Counted from the first letter of the stretch, positions 8,679 to 18,107 are shown. The stretch: 20,584 bases of DNA from Chara braunii (GCA_003427395.1 BFEA01000085.1:3504648-3525231), one strand, 5' to 3'. Program-made: numbers and translations. The notes: generated from the letters alone by a model not told the origin.

Positions 8679-9572
8679 CAGGGTAACCGGCCTTTGGGAC
8701 GGGCCGAACGCCCGAACCCGAACGCCCAAACGTATGGGACCCCTTGGGGATGCGTTCGGCCATTCGGGCCGAACGTGGACACGTTTTCGACACCGTCATC
8801 TTTGGCGATTTTTTTTTTTTTTTTTGAATAGCTAAATGCCCTGAAAATTTATATATTTGTACTTCACATAATGCAAAACACACTAAAAAAATTTAAAAAA
8901 ATAATAAAATTATTTAGACCCCGAATTAAAGTGAAAACAAAAAATAAAAAGTGGAAAAAAATATGGGAAAGCACGTTTTAACATCGTCATCTTTGGAAAT
9001 TTTTAATTCTTATTTGGTTGAGCCAAATAACTTCCGTACGTACGGGCTGCAACAGAAAAATTTCCAAAAATTAAATAATCATTCTAGAGAAAAATTACAT
9101 TCTAAATTCCAAATTTTCATTCCATCTTACAAAATGTCATTCCAATTTTAAAATTTTCCATCTTACTTAAAAACTTTCCTTCCAAGAATGGGGTATCCCT
9201 TCTTATTTGAACTGCATGCTAGAGATGGAATGAAAGTCTGGATGAGTCCATGAAAGGACTGTCATTCTAAATAAGGATTTTCGGTCATAAATAGGTTAAT
9301 CTAGTCTAAATAAGACGATATTTGTTGTAGTGGAATGAAAGTCTAATTAAAACATTTCATAAACTCGTTCAGACTTTCATTGCATCTTGAACAAATAAAT
9401 GTAGTTGGAAGGGAAAACTCATATTTAGACGGGAACTTATCAAATTAAATTGGAAATTTTAGAATTTGACAAACATAGGAATGATAATTAATAAATACGA
9501 AGGATGTTTTTTTTATGGAATGTTTTTTCAACATTCATTTCTCATGGGAATTTTTCTGTTGTGGTAACCCTG
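8679..9572 (-). mobile_element. hAT-type element 4, shortened, with nested MITE and perfect TSD
   Basis: The element begins CAGGGTAACC and ends GGTAACCCTG, with a perfect 8-bp duplication TATATAAT at 8671-8678 and 9573-9580. Without the nested MITE (9050-9561) it is about 380 bp, roughly half the length of its relatives. One subterminal region is intact, one internal unit is partly kept, and a deletion joins GAGCCAAATAACTT to CCGTACGTACGGG near 9032. The intact duplication proves that the MITE sits inside this element. Confidence 0.92.
9050..9561 (-). mobile_element. Foldback MITE, copy 2, nested in hAT element 4
   Basis: This is the inverted counterpart of 263-678, with the same CAACAG/CTGTTG ends and the internal GAATGAAAGTCTGGATGAG foldback (about 9230-9383). 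It sits 11 bp from the right terminus of hAT element 4 and is flanked on both sides by TG. It is non-coding and younger than its host element. Confidence 0.88.
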
Positions 9573-9580
9573 TATATAAT

Positions 9581-9889
9581 AATAATAAAAACAACTAGCA
9601 ATACACTATTCTCTACAGATCGACATAGAAATGAATAATAAAATTTATGTTCGCCACAACGAAGGTTACCCAGCCAACCGATAACACCGCAAGAACCCAA
9701 CCACATAACTTTCTCAACGCAAAAAAAACACCTGGGAATTATACACTAACTTCTAGAAAAAAACATAAAAATTATGAGACTCACATTCCGACACAGACTC
9801 GTATACATACACAATAAATTTTTTTCTTTTTCTTTCTTTTCTTGGTAGTCGGACACCCAATTTTTTTTTTTTCCGGTCCCCCTGCATAA
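9581..9889. other. No gene recognised
   Basis: AT-rich sequence with short homopolymers. There is no gene or terminal repeat that I can support. Confidence 0.6.
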
Positions 9890-10395
9890 CCATACAAAAA
9901 AAACGAGGAGACACAGATGATGACGGACTAACAAACGACAAATGACAAGTCTCCTTCAACACCACCCTGCAGAAATGGTTTTTTTTTATAGACAAAAACT
10001 CGTGGTACACTTCCAAGCAAATTGGCATGATAGAACATGACAAATTACATCGAGAAAAATACATCATAAACATGAGCAAGTGTTAATCCACTAAATGACT
10101 AATTAGACTACAGTCTCTCTGTTACTGTGTAAGCATTTCCAAAAACAACGAACAAAAACGAAAAAAAAAAAAAAAAAAAAAAAACGAACAGATGCATTTG
10201 ATGATGGAATGATAAACACAAACGACAAAACCTCTAATGAAACACCCTGCAGAAATAGCTTCAGAGAGACAAGAACTCGTGAGACACTGACACTTCCAGC
10301 AGATTGACACGACAGATCATGACAAATTACATTACGGAATATATGTCATAACGTGGGCAGTACATAACCACTACAAAACTAATTATTTGCAATTC
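9890..10395. repeat. Diverged two-copy tandem repeat, period about 280-290 bp
   Basis: Two segments (about 9890-10111 and 10160-10395) share an ordered set of blocks: ACCCTGCAGAAAT, GACAARAACTCGTG, CATGACAAATTACAT and ACTAATTA. Between the blocks they are too diverged for easy alignment. Minus-strand frames show weak similarity to each other but many stops. I recognise no product. Confidence 0.65.
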
Positions 10396-10755
10396 TCGCC
10401 GAACCACGGCCTACTCCCGAACTCTAAACTACACAAAGACCCGCTATGCACACCATAACCCATACAAAGGTACGTGCAAATACAGACCACCCGACCTCAG
10501 TAGCCACGACCGAAAAAGTTTTTCCTTTCCTCCACACACATACATACATATACAGAACGACACAGAACAAACAACTCGACAACACTCCTAGTCCCTTAGT
10601 AACCATCCCATAACTCTTCGAAATGGAAATCGGACACGCGCCGCGCGCGAGACTTAGTACAAAACTGTGCGGGCGCAGGGCTAAATCATATCGACTAGCA
10701 GTGCATGAATATGCATGCAGTCGTGATGATGGCGTACTATGTAGTGCCCGTAATC
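10396..10755. other. No gene recognised
   Basis: Mixed composition. A GCGCGCGCG-rich spot at about 10638-10652 is the only local feature. Confidence 0.6.
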
Positions 10756-10865
10756 AAGCGGTCCTTCGTGGATTCGAGTACCGCTTATGACACTCTAGTG
10801 TCACTCTCGAAGTATCGTGAGGGTCAACTCCCTCACGATATTGCACGGCTGAAGGAATAGCCGTG
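10756..10865. other. Four consecutive perfect stem-loops
   Basis: Within 110 bases there are four stems: AAGCGGT/ACCGCTT (10756-10762, 10780-10786), TGACACT/AGTGTCA (10788-10794, 10797-10803), an 11-bp perfect stem (10813-10823, 10830-10840) with loop TCAACT, and CACGGCT/AGCCGTG (10844-10850, 10859-10865). A fifth, CTCTGC/GCAGAG, lies at 10925-10957. This suggests a compactly folded RNA or a structured part of a retroelement. No known RNA class was recognised. Confidence 0.7.
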
Positions 10866-10959
10866 TAGCTGCAACGGCACCTCCGGTCTTTGGGCTGAGT
10901 GTCTCGACAGGTAAGGCAAATAGGCTCTGCGCGGGGGGAGCTTCCTTCCATGCAGAGTC

Positions 10960-11764
10960 TAGGATCTAGGATGTCATGGACAAGGACTTTGAATCCGGGT
11001 CTAGGACCAATGTCTGACTAATAAAATCTTTAAGAAGCATACAACAAAAATAGAGGGGGTTTTCTTCCTTATCTAATCTCAAACACAATTAAACCCTTAA
11101 GTATAGGTTCCTCACGCTCTGCGAACACCCTATATAGATACATACATATATATATGTAAAAGGAAATAAGTATCTGACGATCACTTCTCACAATCACAGT
11201 GGGACTCCTCACAACCATATATATGTGTGTGATCGCAGACAGTCAAATCCAAAATCCAAGTCAAAGAACATACCTGCAATCACATCGAAGAGTCAACCAA
11301 ACATTCATGCGCTACATGAAGTCAACTTCAACCAACCTCTATACTCATAGTCATGCAAGCCCCAACCTTTGTCCAACCAACCATAATTAACGACTCAGTA
11401 CCTTTGTTAAATGACCATTCAATAAAAGTCTGGGTGAAAACCTTAATAAAACAATAAAGATCACCAGGGCTAAAGCCTTTTAGGTTGAGTATTGATGATA
11501 AATTGGAATTGAATCGTAGACCGACGAATCGACAACTGACTTGTTATCAATGATAACAAAATGTAATCCTTGTAGGATCAAGCTGAATCTAGTCCTGATT
11601 TCGAATCAAACGTTCAATAGGACCTATAACACAAGACAGGTCAATCCCCAAGCTAAATCTATGAGTCAAAATCGAGGGTAATCTCCATATCACGATTTTC
11701 ACTACGAATCATTCCATTTAACTAATCATGAGTCTACCCCTAAGTCAGTTCTTAATTAAACGGT
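10960..11764. other. No gene recognised; contains one perfect palindrome
   Basis: No coding motif is seen. The 19-base palindrome TTGTTATCAATGATAACAA lies at 11541-11559, and smaller inverted repeats are scattered around it. Confidence 0.6.
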
Positions 11765-12480
11765 AGACCTTTGGCAGGATCTCTTCTATGCAGAGTTGAT
11801 TGCCAGAATTGTCACCTGTCAAAATATAATCTAACTTCTCTAAACTAAGGAAATTTCGGCAGCGCTTCCCAAAAAGTGTCTTTCCATAATTTATAATAAC
11901 TTAAATATGAAGAAAAAAAAAAAACTTTAATTCTGGAAAGTCAAAATTTGTCAAACTCCCTGAATTAATAAAAACTTGGGCAGCATCTCCTTTAGAAAGG
12001 TAGCCTTCCCAGATTTATACTAAGTCGGATAGAAACTCAGAAGTTAGGCTTGAGTTCGACTTCAAGACAAAGTTCAACAGACCCCTTAGATTTGTAGAAA
12101 TTTTGGCAGCGCTTCCCGTAGAGAAAGTGTTATTCCAAGATTTATACAAAACTTAGTTCAGAATCTAAAATGACTTTGACCTCTCAAGGTCTAATACTGT
12201 CTAACTCCCTGAATTAGGAAAAATTTGGGCAGCACTCCTTTTCGAAAATAAGGTTTTCCAGATTTTTACTAAGCTAAAAAGTCAAAAAACTGGACCTTGA
12301 GAAAAACAAAATATGACTAACCCCTTGGTTTTGTAGAAATTTCGGCAGCGCTTCCCATAGAAAAAGTGGCTTACCAAGATTTATACAAGCCCAAGTATAA
12401 TAAAAAATCCCAGAAAATGCAGAAATTGATCTAAGAAAAAAACTTAGCTAAAAAAATGCAGGAATTGAGACTAACTCCTA
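11765..12480. repeat. About 120-bp tandem array with alternating subtypes
   Basis: Five clear units begin near 11847, 11968, 12094, 12217 and 12334, and a degenerate one begins near 11765. Each has a core AAATTTYGGCAGCGCTTCCC or its variant, followed 20-30 bases later by CCARATTTATAC. Units 1, 3 and 5 have GCGCTTCCC; units 2 and 4 have GCATCTCC or GCACTCC, giving an A-B-A-B-A order with a dimer of about 245 bp. The flanks of several units are complementary, for example near 12091-12106 against about 12136-12151, so each unit may form a long stem. It is non-coding and could be retroelement untranslated sequence. Confidence 0.75.
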
Positions 12481-12676
12481 GGGCTCTAGCACGTGGCGAG
12501 CAACTAAAGCAACTACCTATCAACGGAAACTCAAACTAAGTAGTAGTCACACTCAGTCTCATGCAAGGCAAACCACCAAGGTAAGTACTTTCACCATCTC
12601 AGAGTTAATTTATCAAACTATAGTTCATAGTCTCTAAATGATTTATCTCTTTATACCCAGCTTATATAGGACATAA

Positions 12677-13349
12677 AGCTAGATCACCCAAACTTATGGA
12701 ACATGTCTAGCTCAACCATGGAGTATACACAAACATAGGGTACAACAACTTTTCTCTTCTTTGAGCATATGACTAGTTCACCCTAGTCGCTCTGAACTGT
12801 TTAAGTATCCCAACTTCATATAATTATTTGCACTTAGTCTTTTGAGGTAGCATATAACTGAACCGATCATCTTTAGCTCAAGATTCAGTCTGCCCCTTCG
12901 TACCAGAAATTTATTCTTAATTAGTACTTTCTTCAGTTGGTGATAAGCTATAGTCAGACCACCCAAACTTATAGAACCCTGTCTGACTAGCCTGTTCATA
13001 AGTAGGATAATAATCAAATATAACTAAGTTATAGTCTTTTGGTTCCAGCATGTGTGTGACGTAGGACCAAGACCACCCAAACTTATAGAACATGTCTTGG
13101 TCCTCAGCCTGGTTCATTTATTTTAAAGCCAAAGCAAGAAGAGGCTGAGCCACCCAAACTTATGGAACATGCTCAAATCTCCTCATTCATAAACTAAAGA
13201 AACTGGAAAAAAAACAAACTAAACAAGGCGACCAAGCCACCCAAACTTATGGAACATGCTTGGTCCCTGAAAAGTCATTCACAGTCAACTCTCACAAGTC
13301 AGCTCTCACAAAAGCACTGGGTCTCCCCAAATATATGGAGACTTGCCCA
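12677..13349 (+). repeat. Dispersed stem-loop family: conserved loop, changing stems
   Basis: Five copies share the loop CACCCAAACTTATRGAACAT (one variant ends ACCCT). Each is flanked by different sequences that remain complementary. H1 (12677-12712): AGCTAGA/TCTAGCT. H2 (12951-12989): TAGTCAGAC/GTCTGACTA. H3 (13063-13104): AGGACCAAGAC/GTCTTGGTCCT. H4 (13146-13175): TGAGC/GCTCA. H5 (13230-13265): GACCAAGC/GCTTGGTC. A sixth, diverged copy (13318-13349) pairs TGGGT with GCCCA. The innermost pair is C-G in four copies and T-G in H1 and the sixth; T-G is a wobble only if the plus strand is the RNA. There is no recognisable protein product. The function is unknown. Confidence 0.85.
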
Positions 13350-13664
13350 ACCTTTGATAGACTCAGTTAAACTCAAGCAACACTGCCTTCCTCCCATCCT
13401 TCCCCCAGATGCAATCCCACAATCTGCTTTCAATCAAACAATAAAATTGAAACTGACATTGCACCATCATTCCTTTACTTAGTTTCGTTTGCGTCTTGAA
13501 AGTCAAACTAAAAAGTCAAAGGAGGGATGGACACAGTATATTCAGTAAGAATGTAACAAGGAATACAGGTAAGGGTTATAATTGGGTTTATTGAGGGGAA
13601 ACAATGATTACCTCTTCGTTCCTTGCCTCCATAACTCCTCCTGAGTTCCGGCAGAGCTCCCGCA
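13350..13664. other. No gene recognised
   Basis: Mixed sequence with a splice-donor-like CAGGTAAGG at 13566-13574. No exon could be supported around it. Confidence 0.55.
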
Positions 13665-13726
13665 ATCGGTGGGTCGACTCCCCACAGAGTCTTGCTGCGG
13701 TCCTACGGGTTGCAATCCCGCCTGCC
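13665..13726. other. Two-hairpin module similar to 10813-10878
   Basis: GTGGG/CCCAC encloses a TCGACTC loop near 13668-13685, and CGGG/CCCG encloses TTGCAAT near 13706-13720. The module at 10813-10878 has GTGAGGG/CCCTCAC around TCAACT and GCCGT/ACGGC around a loop containing TGCA. Loop sequences and order are shared while the stems differ. Confidence 0.5.
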
Positions 13727-13977
13727 GCCTTCCTCTCAGAATAGGATTAGACTTAGAGTGAGAAGGGCAAAAGTAGGGGTTTCAGACGCTCGAGATACAG
13801 GAGGGGGACTGACTCAACTCCCAGGAGAAGGCCTTGTAAGCTTCAATCGCCTGAGGGCCCCGCAATGATGGCCGAACACGCAGTCGCTGGTCAAACCAAT
13901 GTCAAACTGTTGAAACATCCCCTCCTGGCGATTCTCCAAGTTGCAGCAATGATCCCCTTTCAAAAAGTCTTTGATCA

Positions 13978-13992
13978 CCCCCCCCCCCCCCC
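13978..13992. repeat. Poly(C) run
   Basis: A C homopolymer of about 15 bases. Confidence 0.95.
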
Positions 13993-16140
13993 TCTCGATG
14001 AAACTGCGGTCATGCTACTTAAATAGCGTACTCTGAAATATAGAAGTATACAATTAACTGTGCAGCGAGGCCCAGTGAAAAATTTAATCCAACAAGCACA
14101 ACAAGGTAACGACATAGGGCAGTTCGCTCAATCGTACCAGCAATAGCATAGCAACTCGCATTAAGCACAACAACAACTTTAACAGAGACGCAGCGGAAGT
14201 AAACAGCGGAGCGCACAACAACAGAGCAACAAGGGATACTGCAGCAGCCACGATGCGCGGTGACGAACGGTGCCTCGAACACACGGCGTCAAATAGCAAT
14301 AAAAAACTTAGTGTCAACGACTACCGAAGTATAGTTGGTTGCTGTGTGAACAAGGTTCAGGGCTTTGTAACACAACCTGCCGCTATGACACACGGTCTGT
14401 CCTCATTCGTTGGTTCCCTCATCTGTAGGTGCCCGAAGTAGGTAAGTATCCCTTTTTTGGCCGAACTTCTCTCCTCTTTTGTTTGCTATCCCTTACTGTT
14501 TGAATGCGCTCGGCTCGTACCTTTGCCAGGTTGACTACCCTTTTCAGTTGTAACCGAGTGCACAGCCTCCCATATGCAGGAACGACGTAGGCGAGATTTC
14601 TTCCCTCTCCCTTTCTCACCTTGTCTTCAACCCTGTTGTCCTTGTTGCGGCTTCAGAGTCCCATAATCCAGCTGCAGCCCGGAATGCAATCAACCTAATG
14701 ACATCGGTCGATCAGTTAAGTATCCGTTCAGAGGTTCACCTCACGCCGCGGTCACCATCTCTCCTTACCTAGGCCTTCTCCCTTTGGTTCGTGTATCTGG
14801 CTCTTCATGGACTCTGCTGACAACCCCGGCCAGACTAAGTGGGTCATTCACAGTTCCATAATGCAACATACTCGTACTTAGGTCTGGATGGCGCAGTCTT
14901 CAAAACAAGCAGAGACTACTGGCAGAATCAGATAAGTGTAAGATGAATGTCGTAAGTCTGGCTCCTTGGGCCGCAACTGAGTTCCTCCACCGGAGTTTAG
15001 TTCCAATGGCATGGTGTGGGCATACCTCACAACTCAACTTAGACCTTCACATCAGTTTATCCAAATGGTTGTGAATAGCACGCTCACTGAACTGGCTGCG
15101 AACAGTCCGCCAGCTGGCTCCATCGGTTGAAAACAACCCGTCTGCTGGCCTCGACCGCTTCTATCACTACAACGAAATTAAAAATCTGAATGAATCTTCC
15201 GGCAGAACTGCGAAGATTGACCTCGCAATCAGGTAAGTCCTCAACCGTCGTCGCTATGCTCACACTACCTCCATCGAATGAACGGGCAAAAGCCAGTTTG
15301 AACCTGTCGCTAGAACATGGACATATACGCTACTTTCCAGCTATACGTACAGGGAGGTAGAGGGGGGCTACTTCCATCAATATGATGAGCAATGCACCAA
15401 CCAACCAGTAAGTCTCGAATTCCACCACCCTGTTTGCAGCGACTCCCATAAAACTACGAGCAAAATCGAATGAATATTCCGCTAAAATATGGAAGTATTC
15501 GTTCGATTATTTGCGAAGCTATTTTTTTCCCTCCCTACGCGCAGCCCGAAATACAAATACGATTCAACTGCTAACTCTACTTTAAATCTAGCTTCAAGTT
15601 CTCCTTCTAGCTCGCAAGTATCATAACTCCCGATCTCAAGTTTTACCTGCGCGCTACGATCTTCTCGTTCCTGCCATAGCTCCGTTCATGCTACCTCTAC
15701 GCATTTTTTTTCTTTCTTACCTCACTCTCTACCTACTTCCTCGTCATTCCAACTTTACCAACGAGGTCGCAGTACTCTTATAATCTTAATTTATGATCTT
15801 ATTTCGCCTGACTCCATAAAGAATCAGACGAAATATCGAATTTGTACACCTGCCATATCCATCACTGGCGATAGTTCCACTCGCACTTTTTTTCTTTCTA
15901 CCTCCATATCTACTTACCTAACACTAAAACTAACCTTACTATGCAACTCGTCCGGAGTCAAAACCTCGGGTTCACCTCTTTCGTGTCCAAAATCGTTCGC
16001 AAATGAGCGGGTTCCGCGTCTTTCACCCCGCTCCACCCGTTTCCACCATCTCCCTTCTCGGATGCGCCTGGCGCCGTACCTGGCCAGATTCACCTTTTGT
16101 CCTTTCGCTTGTCATCAACTCGGTCCGCAACGCTTAACGT
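13993..16140. other. No gene recognised; two long imperfect hairpins
   Basis: No frame shows a domain I know. Splice-donor-like GTAAGT sequences occur (for example at 14440 and 15230), but no coding exons can be built around them. Inverted repeats lie at 15467-15505 (CGAATGAATATTCC against GGAAGTATTCGTTCG) and 15801-15834 (ATTTCG...CGAAAT, with two wobble-type differences). Confidence 0.55.
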
Positions 16141-16191
16141 TTGCCCTGGGCGGTGCAAAACTGCGCACTACTCCGAAGTCTGCAAGAAGTG

Positions 16192-16223
16192 TTGACCACT
16201 ACAGACCACACAATAGTGGTCAA
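16192..16223. other. 10-bp perfect stem-loop
   Basis: TTGACCACTA (16192-16201) and TAGTGGTCAA (16214-16223) enclose a 12-nt loop. An outer pair, CCTGGGCGG/CCGCCCAGG (about 16145 and 16237), brackets it, so a larger fold is possible. No gene is attached. Confidence 0.65.
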
Positions 16224-16777
16224 GGAAGTCGGCATCCGCCCAGGCATACGTAACTACTTCCCTGCTGGTTCGTCGGCCCGATAGAGAATAGCGCTGAAGC
16301 GCTCTACTAACGCGAGTCACCACGACACTCCTGACGTTTTGATATTTGGAGGGGTAGGCTCGGGGCCTTTGCTGCAGGATCTGCAGCATGGGCCTCGATG
16401 AGGCGGGTTTCGATGCAGATTTTGATGGTAGTAGCTAATAGTTTTATGATCACTTCGAAGGTCCTATGTACACAGTCCGTACAGAAAGTACTGCCGTAGA
16501 CTCATCCTCGGTGCCCTGGGCCGCCCCGCCCAGGCACAGTTCCGCTTCTTTCGTGTCCCATTGGGCATTGCTCACACTCAAACCTCTCACTGCAAGCACC
16601 GGTTGGCGGTCCGTGCGTATGCAACGACCCTTGCCACCCTCGGACTGCAGCCCCACTTTGACCTTTGTGGTCCGCTTTTCAAAGTTAGGAGAAATCGAGG
16701 GATTTCCTCGGCATCACGAGCACACGGGAATCTCGTAGGTCAACCAAGGGAGGTGCGCGCTCAAAGTCCTCAACTGC
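16224..16777. other. No gene recognised; further small inverted repeats
   Basis: Overlapping frames on both strands lack motifs. Inverted repeats include GCTGCAG/CTGCAGC (about 16370-16386) and TGCC.TGGGC/GCCCAGGCA (about 16512-16538). Confidence 0.55.
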
Positions 16778-16806
16778 TGTGACGCCCTTTAAAAATCCGG
16801 CGTCAC
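16778..16806 (+). repeat. Stem-loop starting TGTGACGCC, possible LTR edge
   Basis: GTGACGCC and GGCGTCAC form a perfect 8-bp stem around 12 bases. From memory, TGTGACGCCC is a common 5' start of plant Ty3/gypsy LTRs. No partner LTR was found in the window, so this stays tentative. Confidence 0.35.
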
Positions 16807-17250
16807 GTTCGGGTCAAGGAATGTCTGGAGCATAAAATTATTAATAATACGACGTTAAATAATATAATATTTAGAAAAATTTTATTCATCAGATCGAGGA
16901 AAGAGAGACCGCTAGCACTACTCCAGAGGCCTAATCTTTTTAATCCTAATCTAATCAGAACACAATCATCAAAAGGAAAACAGATCACGCGTGCCTTAAA
17001 TTTGCACGCCCACACACTCTCCATTCTAGTGAGTCATTCAATCAGCCTAAACCACGGACGCCGCTGCGCCTCGCGCTGTATGCTTAAACTTTAAACCAGA
17101 CTTATTTCCTGTCATTTGCAAAAAAACAGGGCGGATACCCTTGTAAGGAAATTCGCACCAACAACGGGGCGCACAAGGGAAGTTGCTGACCTCCAACAAA
17201 AAGCAGAAGTAATTTTATCGGAATACAAGAGTTTTTTCTTTTCAAAATCC
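16807..17250. other. No gene recognised
   Basis: AT-rich then mixed sequence. GCGGATACCCTTGTAAGG near 17131 resembles the GCAGATACCCTTGTCAGGG end of the LTRs at 17526-20244 and may be a small LTR relic. Confidence 0.5.
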
Positions 17251-17302
17251 GAATAGAAAGTGTATAGGTTGTATTCGAATACAACCTGTACGTTTTCTAT
17301 TC
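17251..17302. repeat. 26-bp inverted repeat with no spacer
   Basis: Positions 17251-17276 and 17277-17302 are reverse complements apart from three differences, all transitions. The centre is GTATTCGAATAC. Weaker complementarity continues outward (AAGAGTT against AACTCT, then interrupted) to about 17222 and 17330, so this may be the heart of a larger foldback element. Confidence 0.85.
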
Positions 17303-17525
17303 GAGGAACTCTGTTATTCGAGAAAAATGCACCCTCACCGTTTCAATTTCGAAAAAGGACTGCGGCCTCCTACGCGCAGCTACCGGTCCTACGCGGTCCT
17401 CGCCCTTGCAAGGCCCCAAAACCTCAAAATGCCCACCCTCCGACGACCACCGACGTTGAAATTTGACTGACGTTGAAATGTCTCGGGGGAGGAACGCAAC
17501 TCTGACGGGCGACGAACAAATACGT

Positions 17526-17955
17526 TGTCGAGCGCATCGGCCCCCTAGTTCAAAATCCAACTCTGCAGGTCCAGACTTCTTATCCCTCCTGCGCCGCGGT
17601 CCTATTCCCTGCATATCCCCCTTTTTAGCCCACTTGGGCCCTAAATCGCGCGGCTGCATTGTTTTAGGTAGAATAGGTATAAAATTATTACATTTTACGG
17701 TCGTACTTTCATGCGGCGTTATCAAACAAGGGAAGAAAACCGGTCACACTGCCGATTTTTACCGCCGATACCATATGTCGCGGGCGTCAGGTCTTAGGTT
17801 CAATAAGTTTTAGTCTTTCAGTCATAGGTCAAGTTCGACTAAACTTATGGCAGATGACCCATCTTATCAAGTTGTGAAGCTCGAATAACCATTCCGACAT
17901 TTAAAAACACCGAGCAGATACCCTTGTCACCCTTGTCAGGGTTTCTGCCCCGAGA
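17526..17955 (-). repeat. 3' LTR (left copy)
   Basis: This aligns with 19806-20244 over its whole length. It carries a short CCCTTGTCA duplication near 17927-17940 and lacks about 17 bases containing one arm of the GTCGGAC/GTCCGAC hairpin seen in the other LTR. The plus-strand start TGTCGAGCGC and end CGAGA mark its edges; the inner edge has lost the expected terminal dinucleotide. Confidence 0.88.
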
Positions 17956-17973
17956 GCATTCCCGGGGCCCATT

Positions 17974-17993
17974 GAACGACGACCTCGTCGTTC
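17974..17993. repeat. Palindrome just inside the 3' LTR
   Basis: GAACGACGA and TCGTCGTTC are perfect 9-bp arms separated by CC. It lies where a polypurine tract would be expected upstream of the 3' LTR, but it is not purine-rich. Confidence 0.75.
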
Positions 17994-18107
17994 ACCATCC
18001 AAAATACAAAGTCAGGATTCTTATGAAATATCCATGTGAAAACAACAATTACAATACACAACAATCCAGACAATTGTCCGGAACAAGCCGAAACTTTTAC
18101 CAACAAC

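Noticed and set aside
10960-11020. tRNA-Gln-like GGACTTTGAATCC near 10987
   Set aside because: Only an anticodon-arm-like 13-mer matches. It is itself an inverted repeat, and there is no T arm or acceptor stem.
12677-13349. CRISPR-like array (repeated 20-mer with variable spacing)
   Set aside because: Spacing is irregular (about 50-240 bases), the repeat is a hairpin loop rather than a full repeat, and there are no cas genes in this eukaryotic context.
14430-15420. Exons inferred from several GTAAGT donor-like sites
   Set aside because: No open frames with domains, no matched acceptors and no codon bias were found, so a spliced gene cannot be supported.
17297-17725. Minus-strand 142-codon frame, and its shorter relative at 19760-20005
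   Set aside because: Both run through LTR sequence, which explains their similarity; no protein domain is visible. A short LTR-encoded peptide cannot be excluded but is unsupported.
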